Part shown: positions 1-11,774 of the stretch, piece after piece
Layout of the letters: each line of letters opens with the position of its first letter
How positions within the stretch are numbered: position 1 is the first letter of the stretch
Assembly: GCF_001680005.1 (NCBI RefSeq)
Contig: NC_033567.1
Location: 248,001-312,000, forward strand
Direction of reading: 5' to 3'
From: Plasmodium coatneyi
Taxonomy: Eukaryota > Apicomplexa > Aconoidasida > Haemosporida > Plasmodiidae
Length of the DNA: 64,000 bases
Translations under genes and position numbers: made by a program
Notes under the pieces: model-generated
Told to the model about the DNA's origin: nothing
Databases searched by the model: none
What the model saw: the letters and a program-made list of their open reading frames with translations, nothing else

Positions 1-3000
1 ATTTTTTTTTTTCTTTTCTTTAAGCTTTAATAAATATATCGCCCTATCGTTATGGCGCTCAAATTATCGTAAAGTATTTACATTTGTCGTAAACATATGC
101 TATATAATACCTTTCCTTTCACTTAATTTACATCAATAAATTTTATGTTTTCATATTGTTATATGAAGTACAGTTCTCTAAGAGAGTTCAACCCTAATTT
201 GTGTGCAGCGTCTGTCTTAAAAACATTTAACTAATAAAAATATTTCATAAAATATAATTTTACGAAATTTAACTGAAGTACTAGTAATACATTTCATTAT
301 CCTTTTAGCATTACACCCATTACTATTATAATAGTACCTAATTAAGCAGTTATCTGAAACCTTTGAATTAGCAATTTATGCACATTTGTTTGTCATTAAA
401 AGGGGATTCATTTTGAAGTTTTCCCATCGATCAGGACGAACGGTATATAATGAGTTAGCATCATTTGCACCCCTACTCCCCGCTCTTCCTTTTAATTAAA
501 TAACCTTTTATTATGTGTCCTCCAATGTAGTGATGTTAAGAAAAAACGTGCGTGAAATTTAGTGAACTAACACAAGTGAAAAGAAATAAGTGTACATATG
601 GCCTATGCGTCATATAATGTTTGTTTTATCATGAATTGAAAATATGCCCTTGTTCTTATTCACTAATTGGTACGTTTGGGGCATTTTTAACATGCTTAAT
701 TTTATTAACATTTTAAAAGCCAAAAAATTGCATCTACAAATGCTTGTCGGGGAAAACAGAACTATGTAATTACTTCGCCAACCACGTGCTAGCCATAAAT
801 CGTGCCATAAATAATTACAATATATAAAGGAAATAACTAAATGTGCAACTCATCTGATAAATGATTTGAATGGTACACGTATTGCGGTATAGTAGTAGCA
901 CATTTTTCACAGCAAAAGAACTGTGGGTATATATTGCCAATTTTAAGCTTTATCAGGTGTTTAAATTTTTGTGCGTAAAAGTACAGCACATCAGTTTACG
1001 TCAATAGGGACAAACTAAAAAGAAGGATGAATAGGAAAAAATTGAAATAGATTTAAAAACATATAACATAATTGTAGATTTGCTTCAAATTCCCTGACCT
1101 TGAATTGTAATACGAGTACGTGAAAATGTCAACATTTCCTTTTCCTTAAAAATGGGATATATTAATTTTAAATATATGCTTATATATGATGTAAGGCACA
1201 ATTATATAAAATAGGCCAATTATTAACACGCACCTTTAATAAACGCACCTTTCCAAATAAGCCAGATAACGGTTCTTTTATGCATGGAACAGGAACTATT
1301 CATCAGATACACAACTGTGCAGTGTATAATACATAATGAAAATAATGTGGTCAAACGAAAATTCCAATTAATCCTATCCAGATAGGGTAACGTTCTATCT
1401 GTCCCCTTTATTGTGCAGCAGAAATAATACATCAGTGATGAGCCTTTTACGCACATACAAATATATATACATACATATGCAACAAACCCCGCCTATATCG
1501 TCCCCTTTCAAAATGTATTCAAGTTTATATATGAAGAAAATTTTTAATAACAACCATTTACGCACCCCTCTCTTTAGATTCACTTGCACCTGTTCTGAGC
1601 AGATAATTCAAAAGCAACAGATTTAACTGTTACATTATTTTTAATTCGTGCTTACCTAAGGTGTTGTTTTCATAACGAATCTTTCTTTTTTAAAGTTTAG
1701 AATAAAATTGTTCATGTCATAGCAAACGTGCTAAATAATAGAAGCAAATATGCGTTATTAACTCATAGAAAGAGTACGTACAGTATAAAATTACTAAAAC
1801 AACTAAGGCTTATAGTTACATGTTCTATATTCTTTGCACATTGAACAATATACCTATTTTATAGCAACAATTTTCATCTAACACATGCGTAGCAAGCAAT
1901 ATTTTTATTTCAAACACAAATATATAACAATAACTGCTAAACTATTATAAGCGCTTATTTAAATAACTATTATGCCTTTTTGCCTTGAACACATAACACT
2001 TCTTCATAAATAGTATTTTTATATGTTAAAAAAAACAAAAAAAAAGCAGAAACAGAAACCATTGTAAAGATATATAATTTTAATTATAGAAGCTCACTTC
2101 CTTATAATGATTCCATGCAATAAGCAAAACCAACGGAATAAATTATTTGTACGAAAAAATTAAAATCCCTTCCTTTTAAGAAATTCGTACAAAAAAACAG
2201 TAAAAGAGTATTTATAACCGCATAACAAAATATATATATATAAATATGCGCTTTTCTAATGCCTAACATATATGCGTATTAAAATTACGCACTATGCTTA
2301 GCGATGCTGGACATTCAGCTTTTTTACTTACAATTATATTTATGTATATAAAATAGTACATACTGAAGAAATGCATTCGTTTTAATTTTTTTTTATTATC
2401 ACGCTTGACTATTTATGTACAGAGTACAGAGCCGTTTTTTTAAGTAGAAATTGAAATATCTCAGAAGAACAATTAAAAATTTTACGAAAAAGATAAAATC
2501 AATATTACATTTTGTTTGGCTCTTCCTTAAAATAATTATTCTTTTGTTAGGAATTTTCCTTTTTTTTTCTGTTTTGTTCTATTATGTTATTGTTCACATA
2601 TATGTACCTTCCCAGATTCGTTCTGTTCCTTTTTTCTTTTTCCTTTTTTGTTTTTGTGTTTGCTTTTTTGCTTCTGCTTTTGCTTTATTTAATTTGTTCC
2701 CAGTTCCGTCTTTTTGTACGCGCTTAATTTAATTTATTTTAAACGCTATTATTTCCAGTCTTTATTTTTTTTCAAATGAATGCGTAAAAATGATATAATC
2801 TTTTAGGAAAATTTCCAGATCACATATCTTTTTTAATACGTTACTTTTATTTATTTATTGTTATCTCTTTTTTTATAATAATAGCTTAAAATTTCACATT
2901 CTTTTTTCTTTCTGTTCTATATCGAAAGTGCTGTGTAAAAATGTATTCATTTGAACAAAATGGACATAATATAAGCATGAACAGAAATTATAATATAGTA

Positions 3001-3016
3001 ACAATCAGAAAACTAG
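1..3016. other. Gene-free AT-rich subtelomeric stretch
   Basis: I see no convincing gene in the first 3 kb. The sequence is very AT-rich with short A and T runs. A plus-strand open stretch at 2451-2732 encodes a Lys/Arg-rich segment followed by a long run of Leu, Ile and Phe. It starts from TTG directly after an in-frame TAG and then dissolves into poly-Phe, so it could at most be a remnant of the membrane-anchored tail of an exported protein. No telomere repeat array is visible at the left edge. Confidence 0.6.
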
Positions 3017-4068
3017 ATGGAAGACAATCATGAGGAGCTAGGGGAATGTTTGCCTACTGAACATGAACATACACAAACTGGAAGAAAGGATCTATTGAAT
3101 ATTAAGAAAATTACATTCATCCTTTTTATTAAAATTAGTATCTACGCCCTTTTTATTTGCTCTCTATACGATTCCAACCATGTAATATATTGGGAATATT
3201 GTATCCCAACTTTACTTGTGTTTTCTCCTTCTCGGCAAAATTCTTAAAATTAATTTGGAATAAATATATGTACATACGTCTACGCACTTGCATACTCTTT
3301 AACACCACTAGAATAAATGCTTCATCTGAACATTTCTCTTAGGGCACCTTCTCCAAGACACGGAACACCCACTGCAACCAAGGGAACAAACCACATGTTA
3401 AGCCTCGCGCATTAATAGAACAGGGTCCAGTCTATTTTAATAAGTATTCTAAAATTAACGGATATTCAAAATTATTTCATGTGCACGATGATTATCCAAC
3501 ATTTAATGAAGGAACATATTTAGGACGAAATTTAGCAGCACTTAAATCTGAAGGGGATGAAAGGACATCACTACCATTTCACAATCTAATTTCAAAGATT
3601 GAAAATGGCATAAAATATTTTTTAAATGAAAACCATTGTCCTTCAGAAGAAGGGATAGAAGACCATGATACGTACACAAATATTCCTAACGTATTGACAG
3701 AAGACCACGATCCGGAGATAGAAGACCCTGACGAAGAGACCGTAGACTTTGACGCGGATATAGACGAACAGGAAGAATTGGATGAAGAAGAGCAACGCCT
3801 TAAAAACTATTTAGATTCCTACCTGATTGATGAAGTACACTTAAAAAATATTCATGATTTTATACAAGAAACCGAAGATTATGCTAGGAAATATAAAAAA
3901 AAAAAGTATGATTTTTTTCAACATATTACAGACCTTTGGAAAAGATTCAATAGATTTATTAAGAGCATTAAACGTCGTTTGCATAAACTCATGATATATA
4001 GCAAACATCACCACATTAAACTGCTACTATCTGCTATCATCAGGCTGCTTTCCATATTGTTTCCGTGA
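3017..4068 (+). CDS. Exported protein with canonical PEXEL (two exons)
   Basis: Exons 3017..3181 and 3343..4068 give 296 residues. The donor GTAATA and the acceptor TCTCTTAG join in phase 0. Exon 1 ends in a recessed hydrophobic segment at about residues 30-48, after a charged N-terminus rich in Glu and His. Exon 2 carries RALIE at residues 77-81, a canonical RxLxE export motif some 25-30 residues past the hydrophobic segment. Next come a strongly acidic stretch (about residues 155-190), a Lys-rich region, and a short hydrophobic C-terminus (about 278-296). This layout is the standard one for proteins that plasmepsin V processes and that are exported to the host red cell. I cannot name the family; a species-specific Pv-fam member is possible. 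An ATG at 2941 opens another frame that closes early, so 3017 is preferred. Confidence 0.75.
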
Positions 4069-5275
4069 CAATTTAACTCTAAGGAAAAAGTAAAATATCC
4101 GAAAAAAATCGGCCACATATATATACATGATATATATACAGACAATTTTTCGTATGCTTGCATGGATTACGCCATCGCAGATCCAATGTGCGCTCAAACC
4201 CAACCGATACGCATGGTTAAGTCTTTCCTTAACGTATGTTTTTTTTTTTTTTTTTAATATTCTATCAATTTGCGAAAAATAATATTTTTTTTTTTTTTAT
4301 AAAAATGAACCCTTTTTAAGTTGCTATGTCATTAATAAATTAGCATAATAGGTGAACCCTGCATCTTTACATTTGTGTTCAAAGGAACATCGATATTTTT
4401 AACCAAAAAAATGGGTTCTTAACTTACAAATTTGAAAAAGAAATTAAAATGTTACGCTATGCGCCCTATAAATGACTCATTAATAGAATAGTCGTTAAAG
4501 TAAAGCTAAGTTTTTTTTTATGGGTTAAATAGAATTTTATTTTGGGAAATAAAAAGAAAAATATGAAAAACAATGTGGTGAGGGAAAACTCTGTGGAAAC
4601 TATGCCTAGTAAAATAACAGAGGTAACTAAAATGTACCGTATACAAGAAAATAACACGCACCAGTTTAGCTCATGTGGAATACTTAACCCTTTCGATATA
4701 AACGTGCACAGATAATCATCATGTTTTTTGTTTTATATTAAAAAACTGATTGCAACATTTGAACCAAAAAAAAAAAAAAAAAACAATATGTATAGAATGT
4801 ATACAAGTATACACGTAATGCCAAGTTGTGCATATTTAAAAAAATTAAAAAATATTATATCTTCACGTAGCATACTCTTTTATACCTTTTTTTTTTTTTT
4901 TTTTCTTTTTTTCTTTTTAAACATTCTAGAACAGTTTATTAATTTTATCCATTTTCCTTTTCCTAAAATGAAAGGAACATTGATTTGAGTACACGCACCA
5001 AGCGGTGTTACATGTAAAAAGCATGATTAAAAAAAAAAATAAAAAAAATGCACATTTAAGAGAATGATCTGATCTGCACCGTACATAATACTGAAAGATG
5101 TACAAAAAATTTTATGTCAAAATGTATTCGTGAAAAATATCAAAAAAACATATTTTTTTAGATTCACGTTTTTTTTTTTTTCTTAATTAATGAACAACCA
5201 CATATATACCAACCTTACACTTGTATAATTATTACCAGCGCGCCGGGCGGTGGGGTAAAGAAAAATCCAGTAAAT
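4069..5275. other. Intergenic, poly(dA:dT) rich
   Basis: No gene is seen between two plus-strand exported-protein genes. There are several T or A runs of 10 to 18 bases (for example near 4233, 4768 and 4889). A short GC-rich patch at 5238-5256, shortly before the next start codon, stands out from its surroundings. Confidence 0.6.
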
Positions 5276-5938
5276 ATGGCACGTCTTCTTCGTATTATTT
5301 TGGCGTTCATCGTTATCGCCTGGATATCACCTTCTTCAACCATTGATGTAAGATGGAACCGTCATTTGGCTTATTATATATATGTATATATGTGCACATT
5401 TTCAATGTTCATTTAAATTACATATATGTTGAAAATGGAGCACTCCTTTAATTTCAAAATCTTTCATGCTCTAAAAATGTTTGTTTTACAGCCAAGACTT
5501 GAAAAGGAACTTCCTACAGTTTGTATAAAACGTAGGCCAGCAGAATTAAGAGATTATCCAGAATTTTTCTATCGTAAAAAGCATGTTCGAGGAAAAGGGT
5601 TCTGTAAAAGACTTGCTTTTGCTGTAAGAGCGATGAATGCTGACTTTGATAAATATGTACTTCGAAATATAATACCCGAGTTAGAAGACCCTGATAAAAT
5701 ACCAAAAACGTGCTGTGGCCAATTCGGTCGACTTCTGATGGACAACATGATTTTTATTATAGCTATAATCTTTGTAGCAATTGGAGTTGTTTTTGTATTA
5801 TTAACTAAAATTGATATCCTCTATAAAAGTATAGGTTTTACTTTGATAATATCGGTGCCTATTGCAATAGCAGTATTTTTTTTATACAAGATGTTGAAGA
5901 TGAATTACATATACAATTTCGAGGTCGAGTTGGATTAA
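5276..5938 (+). CDS. Two-TM exported-type membrane protein (two exons)
   Basis: Exons 5276..5347 and 5492..5938 encode 172 residues. The donor is GTAAGA and the acceptor TTGTTTTACAG, joined in phase 0. Exon 1 is almost exactly a signal peptide (MARLLRIILA onward, 24 residues). The mature part has a basic N-terminal half, with several Arg/Lys pairs and the stretch CKRLAFAVRAM, then two membrane segments at about residues 110-129 and 138-155, and a short acidic tail. A signal-peptide exon, an intron and a 2-TM C-terminus match small exported 2-TM families of Plasmodium (Pfmc-2TM, fam-l and fam-m like designs). I find no canonical RxLx(E/Q/D) motif, so export is inferred from architecture and location only. 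The ATG is the only one ahead of the signal peptide. Confidence 0.7.
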
Positions 5939-7431
5939 ACATTTCTGATATTATAAGTATCATTTTTTCGTCAATGAAAGGCTAAAATGCGGGTCACACA
6001 GTTAGATAGAACTACCCGCAGAGTAACCTTTCAAAGGGTGGAGTTAAAATCACTCATTCTTAAGAAAATTTAAATGGATGCTTTGAGAGTGAACGTGTTC
6101 GATGTGCACCATGTATATGTATACATGTATGTATGCACTCATAATAGTGTTAATTTTTTTTTTTTTTTCCTTCATGGACATGTTACAATGATTTGTAATT
6201 TCCGCACATTAGGTGCGGTTTTATAACCTCACAAAATTTTTTTTGTGGAAAATATATTTTTTTAAGTATACTTTTTATGTGGATCGTTGGTACTTTTTAT
6301 TCAACGTCGACCTTCACAATTTTAAATATATCACAAATATTACTATGGTAATATAACCTTGTCAAATAGCTCTAAAAATTATTTCGATTACACAATTTGG
6401 TAGCTTTAAGGGTATACCGTTTTGTCATTAATATTTAGAAACTTCCTACCGGTGTGGGCAGTTATATGATTATGCGGTTATCACAAACACTCGTCCCATG
6501 AAGCGTACGTTTAGGACGGTGAGGAATAAAAATAATGTTTTAAAAGGTTCGATGTCTTATGGAAAATGTCCATTTTTACTTCGATGTGGTGGTGAGTTTC
6601 CCTCTATGCACAAGCGTGACTTATGAAGGCGTTCATTTAATTATGCCAAAAAAATGTTTAGGCGCTTTGTACGCGTGCATATGTAAACTTATTTACATTT
6701 AGAAGTCTTTTTTGCAAAAAAAAAAAAATACGTGCAAGCATACATATAAACTAAATGCATGTATGTACGTATGTATGCAAGCACAGCATATGCTTATGCA
6801 GCACGGGTGGCGATTGACGTACAGGAAGTACGCTTAAATTTATATGTATATTAATGAACTGGAGGATGCTCCACTTAGATGGTTTAGCAAGAAGGCAAAG
6901 GGACAAGGAAAAGATAAGGAAAATAATTAGCCAGTATATTTTTTCTTTCAACTCTGACAAGTAATTTTTACAAAATTCAGCTGCATTTTTTATGCTGCAA
7001 ATGTAATAGGTATTTATAAAATGATCTATCAATTTGTGGATTTGTATGGTTACTGCGCATAATATTTGGAAGCTCCTAAAAGTGCCATTTTTCTTCTTTA
7101 AGAAATTGACCTGTAACAATTTATCATGTATACAAAAATGTATGTACAGTGGACGCCCTCGTTGGTTTGTTGTAGCCAGTATGTGTTATACGCTGCGTTT
7201 CTTCATAAAACTAACAGTTGTAGAGAAAAAGTATGTTTGACGGTGTTATATTGTTGAGCATTTCGTGGTGACGCGTTTATTAGGAGCGATAAAAATGTGC
7301 AGTTGTTTTACCCTTGTTTTTTAAACCATTTTATACGCTTCTTTTACATCCCGTGTAATGCACCATGTCTTCTATTACGTCGATGTGGCGTTTTTTTTTT
7401 TTTTTCGTTTGTCGTGCCTTCTTACGTGATA
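5939..7431. other. Intergenic between converging exported-protein genes
   Basis: The plus-strand 2-TM gene ends at 5938 and the next gene runs in from the right on the minus strand. Open frames here (for example 6751-7119 minus) have junk-like composition and no splice-supported extension. Short runs of the type TGCATGTATGTACG occur near 6756-6780. Confidence 0.6.
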
Positions 7432-8295
7432 TTACATTTTACCTAGCGTCTTCGCATCTTCAATAACCTCCTCTATAAACATTTCAAAGACTTTAACAAC
7501 GTAGGACAGCATAAATGCTATATTAACTTCCGTATCATGTGGAGTATTACCCAAATCGTTCAGTTTCTTTTGAATGGTGTTATGTACATGTTCTAAGTAT
7601 TTGGCCCATTTGTTATTCCATATATTTTCCCTCCATGATTTTTCAACTTGTTGTGTTTTTTCATTATACTCCTTTTCCATATCTTCAACTGATTCTTTCC
7701 ATATGGTTGATATTTTGGTACACAGTGCTTTCAATTCATCACTATATGCACTGGTATCATCCACTTTGGTGTTATATAAACTGTTCTTTTTAATTTTGCT
7801 ACCTAAAGCGAAATCTTCCTTATATGTTTGATCTACAAGCGTTTCTGCCATTATCCTTTCAAATCGTTGCTTTGGTAATAAATCTTGAGACATATTTTGC
7901 GTACCCATTTGGCTCTTCATAGGTGTGCTACAAAGGGGGGGAACGAAAAAATCCATTATGAAGTTTGCATCCTTATAAATGATTACTCCTAGATATATAC
8001 GTACCACGCGTGAGCACAAATGTGGGAAGGATTAAAGATGAACACATGTAGCATCTGAACATATATATGAACGCATAACGGAGAGGTAAACTTAAAAATA
8101 TAAGGAGTTATTTAACATTTTCTAAAAAAGTAAATCTTACTTTGCATCGAAGGAATAATTATACTTCCACACTAGGAGCAATACAAAGATAACGTTAAGG
8201 ACAAGGGTTTTCATATTTACTTTTGCGTTTTTACACTTCGACGTTATGTTGGCAACTGAGGATTTGCCGGTAGAGTTTTTCTTTGTTTTCTGCAT
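7432..8295 (-). CDS. PHIST/RAD-like exported protein (two exons)
   Basis: Minus-strand exons 8295..8141 and 7927..7432 encode 216 residues. The donor is GTAAGA and the acceptor CCCTTTGTAG, and the split codon (AA|C, Asn52) restores one frame. Exon 1 has a Lys/Ser-rich start and a recessed hydrophobic segment (about residues 29-44). After the intron comes RIMAE at 76-80, a PEXEL-like motif with Met in place of Leu. The C-terminal 110 residues are helical and charged, with Trp at 128, 150, 155 and 159, including the cluster WRENIWNNKW. Charged helices with spaced Trp residues recall the PHIST domain of P. vivax RAD (Pv-fam-e) proteins, which are exported to the red cell. A tryptophan-rich antigen is the main alternative. 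The gene is confident; the family call is about 0.4. Confidence 0.7.
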
Positions 8296-9025
8296 TGTGC
8301 GAACGAATTTGTTGTAATATGAATAAGTGTTTATAAAAAGGCAATCTTCTCATATACAATTTTTTCAAAAATTATACGGAAGTAATAATTTAAGAAGGAA
8401 AAATTTCAATATCGCTATAACGTTTCTTCGGTAGTAAAAATAGAGCTGCTTTGCCTTTATATTATAAATAATGTTATTTTATGTATATACATATATATAA
8501 TCTGCTTAGCTTATAAATGTGGAGCCGCTCGGAAGCCCGTTTTTACGAAAAAAATAATTTATAATAGCGCAAATAATAAAACAGTATCGTTATTGCAGGC
8601 ATTTATGAGGTAGAAAAAATTGAATGAAGAGTTATATTAAAATTTATACAATATGTATATATGTATTCATATGTGTTGTAAGCAAGCACTATGATATTAT
8701 AATATTACAATATTATAATAATTTATTTAGATGCATAAATGAACACTAAAAAAAAAACCTTTTTCAATTTAAATATAGTTATAAATTTTTGTTTTTTTCA
8801 TTTTGAACAAATTGCCTTGAAGGTATTATTGCTATAGTGTACCAATTAGCCAAATTATTTTGCAATTCTGTAGCAACTGCTAGGAATAATCTTTTTTTTT
8901 TTTTTTTCAACAGTACATTTACCTTTTTAGCTACTTTTTTAAATATACATACATGCGTTAGTCCGTTGCATCTTCGCCATATAATGTACTTTATAATGTA
9001 TTAATAATGAATATATTATTATTAT

Positions 9026-9056
<31 letters not shown>

Positions 9057-10631
9057 AAGACCTTCTTTACATGTATCAGCCATCAGCCTTATTGGACGAG
9101 TTGGCTGAGTATTTTATTACAATTTTTTTTTTTTTGCTTCTTAGCTTCCAAAAAATATGCATCCATAGGAAGAAGCAAAAAGAAATAAAGAATTAATTTA
9201 AAATAAAAAAGATTAGATAAGATATAGTATGAAAGGAATTAAGAAAATATTATTTCTATGGAATGTAAATGCTTTAGAACAATTTTTGAATTCTTCCATT
9301 TATGCATAAAATAACTGTGGTTATTTGAAGGCTCAAAATATGGCTTGATAAAGCGTGATATGATATATATAGCCACCCGCCAAATTGTTACTGCTGTGAA
9401 CGTCTTTTTTTTTTTTTTTTGAAAAAATTATTGTACCCGTTATAATAAGCATAAATAGTTGTTATAGGTTTTGCCTTCTTTTAAGCTGTAGATATAATAA
9501 ATAGTTATACGTAATAATTTTTTCTGTTCCTTCCTTCCTTTCCTTTTATTGAAATTTATATTTCCTTCAAATAATACCAAAAGGGAGCGGAAAAAACAAA
9601 ATTACAATTTTTAAAAAATGCAAACAATTAATATTTGCTTCATGTGTTGTTCTAGGCTTATTGAGCTATACATTTAAAGTGTACTAGCAGTATGGTGATA
9701 AACAGGTTTAGAAAAAGAAATAATAAATTAAAAGTTCAATATACAATCGTATCCAAATTATTTGAATAATAATATCGAATTTACACAAAAAAAAAAAGGT
9801 TAATAAGTTTTAATAAAACTATAAGAGGTCTGAATTATTAGGGAAAGCTTTATAAATGTGTACCAGAATAAAATACTACATCTGCGCCAATAAATTTTTC
9901 TTTTTCTCCTTGAAATATGCATACTACCTTGCTCATGTATACTGTCACTTCAAGAATCATACTAGTGTGAAATATAGCATGATATAATGTTTGTTCCTTT
10001 TTATGAGGAATAAATATAAACATTTAAAGAGGGAAAAAAAAGCTTTAATTTTTAAACATTCAGGTAATTGATTAAATGGCTTATAAAAAGTAGTTGTGTT
10101 TCTATTATTCGTTTTGAAAAAAAGCGAAAAAACAATGTAACTTACGAGGACACTTTCTGCTTAACAACACTAAATGAATAGTTTAAATGACGAGATCAAA
10201 ATGGGCATAATCATACGTGGGGAAATAGATATGTATATCTACATAGACCTATGTAAACACGTATACAGCGATGTCTTAACGCATTCGAAAAAAGTACCTC
10301 AAGAAAAAGATGAAAATTTTTACAGAAACCATATTATTCTAAGTATAAATTTTCAATATTTACAATGTACTATATATTGCATTATTTTTGTGGAGATGTC
10401 GAAAAAAAGTGCTCTAAAAATGGTGTGCTTATTCCATTTTGATACTTTCTAAACTCTTCCACGGTTAAATAATAATAATGGATGTTATTATCATATTATC
10501 CTTTGTCTACATTAGTATAAACTATATATTATACATTCTACTTGGTCATATTTGCTTCCCCTGTATTATGGAAGATATAGTTCTTACTTATTCCTTTTTT
10601 TTTTTTTTTGTGCACCCCTCTGGCCTGTGTT
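8296..10631. other. Long AT-rich intergenic stretch
   Basis: No splice-supported gene. It contains an (ATT)4(AT)12 microsatellite at 9015-9050 and several T runs. A 92-codon open frame on the plus strand at 10174-10452 starts with ATG, but I find no homology, signal peptide or supporting exon, so I do not call it a gene. Confidence 0.55.
9015..9050. repeat. (ATT)4(AT)12 microsatellite
   Basis: Four ATT units run directly into twelve AT units. A length-variable marker of this kind is common in Plasmodium intergenic DNA. Confidence 0.9.
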
Positions 10632-11774
10632 TTACTTATGGGAACCTTTAAATTTATCCTTAGACTTCTTACTACCGTATTGGTCATCTTTCTTGTAGTT
10701 CTCGTGATCATTGGCATTTTTTTTTTTAACATCGTCCATTTTTTTCAGCTTAAAGAAAATATAAGTCATTGATACCAAAAGAGCTGTCAACAATATGTTT
10801 GCCAGATGCTTCTTACATCTTTCGGATGTCAAAACGGATAAAACTAATAACAACAGAGGTGGTGTTATAATAGTATAATTCTGGGAGAAACTACTGATTA
10901 TCTGTGTTTTGGCACCTGGTTTCTCCATTAAATTACTATCTCGATTAGCTTTGTTGACTTCATCTACAATTTTGTTTTCAATGTTTGAATCGATTTTTTC
11001 TAAATAACCTTTTACATTATCTGAGAGAGTTCCCCATTCAACTGCATTTTCTACCTTATCCCAAATGACATCTTTCAAATCTTTTAATTTTTTCTCAATG
11101 TCAATATTTAGCTCGAAATGTGCTGATGCTCCATCTTGTGATCCTTGGTGTGGTGGGGATTGTGAAGTGGATGGATGCTCTTCATCCTGGGCTCCTTCAG
11201 GCGCATGAGATCCGTGTGCTTTGGGTCCATGGTTTCCGTGTGGTTCATTGGATGCTAAGATTCTGCTGAAAGACGCGTTTACTACGCTTCCTGTAGTGTA
11301 TGCCTCATCGTGAGAACTGCTAAAGTTGGTCTAAAAGGAAACGGTAAAAAGGAAAAGGATAATTATAATGATAATGATAAAGCGGAATTTACGTAATACA
11401 GGCTACGCCATTAAACGCACAAATATATGCGCGTAATTTCTCCCGCACATATGCAGCCTTCCTGTGCAATTCCATAAACACCACGATGAAAGGAGAGGAA
11501 GAACTAGAAACATCATTTTTCACATATAAACACACGTAAGAACTTATCTTTACATATAAATGCTTACATGGCTGTAGGAACATTGTGAAGCCCAAATCAA
11601 GAGGGTACAGGCAAAAATCTTGGAATAGAAGAAAATGGAGTTCGATCCTTCCTTCTTTGTTTGATCTTTTCTTGAAGCATTTGCATCAGCCTTACTTAAG
11701 CTTTCACCCACGAGCATATTACATGTACAGCTCATACTGCCACTTGAGGAGGTATTCTTATTTTTCAGAAACAT
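10632..11774 (-). CDS. Exported-type protein with 2-TM C-terminus (two exons)
   Basis: Minus-strand exons 11774..11568 and 11330..10632 encode 301 residues. The donor GTAAGC and the acceptor TTCCTTTTAG join in phase 0. The 69-residue exon 1 starts with a Ser/Lys/Cys-rich stretch and ends in a recessed hydrophobic segment (about residues 47-63). RILAS at 92-96 is a PEXEL-like motif with Ser at the fifth position. It is followed by a low-complexity region rich in His, Gly, Pro and Ser (about 97-140), an acidic helical domain with two Trp residues (about 140-215), two membrane segments (about 222-237 and 245-262) and a Lys/Asp-rich hydrophilic tail. The tail would face the host cytosol if the protein is exported. 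It resembles the P. vivax subtelomeric Pv-fam proteins, but I cannot assign a specific family. Confidence 0.72.

Noticed and set aside
2451..2732. Plus-strand frame with Lys/Arg-rich start and long hydrophobic run, possible pseudogene of a membrane-anchored exported protein
   Set aside because: It starts from TTG right after TAG, has no upstream exon with signal or PEXEL, and degrades into poly-Phe from T runs.
10174..10452. 92-codon ATG-initiated frame
   Set aside because: No domain, signal peptide, splice partner or recognisable composition; a chance frame is as likely.
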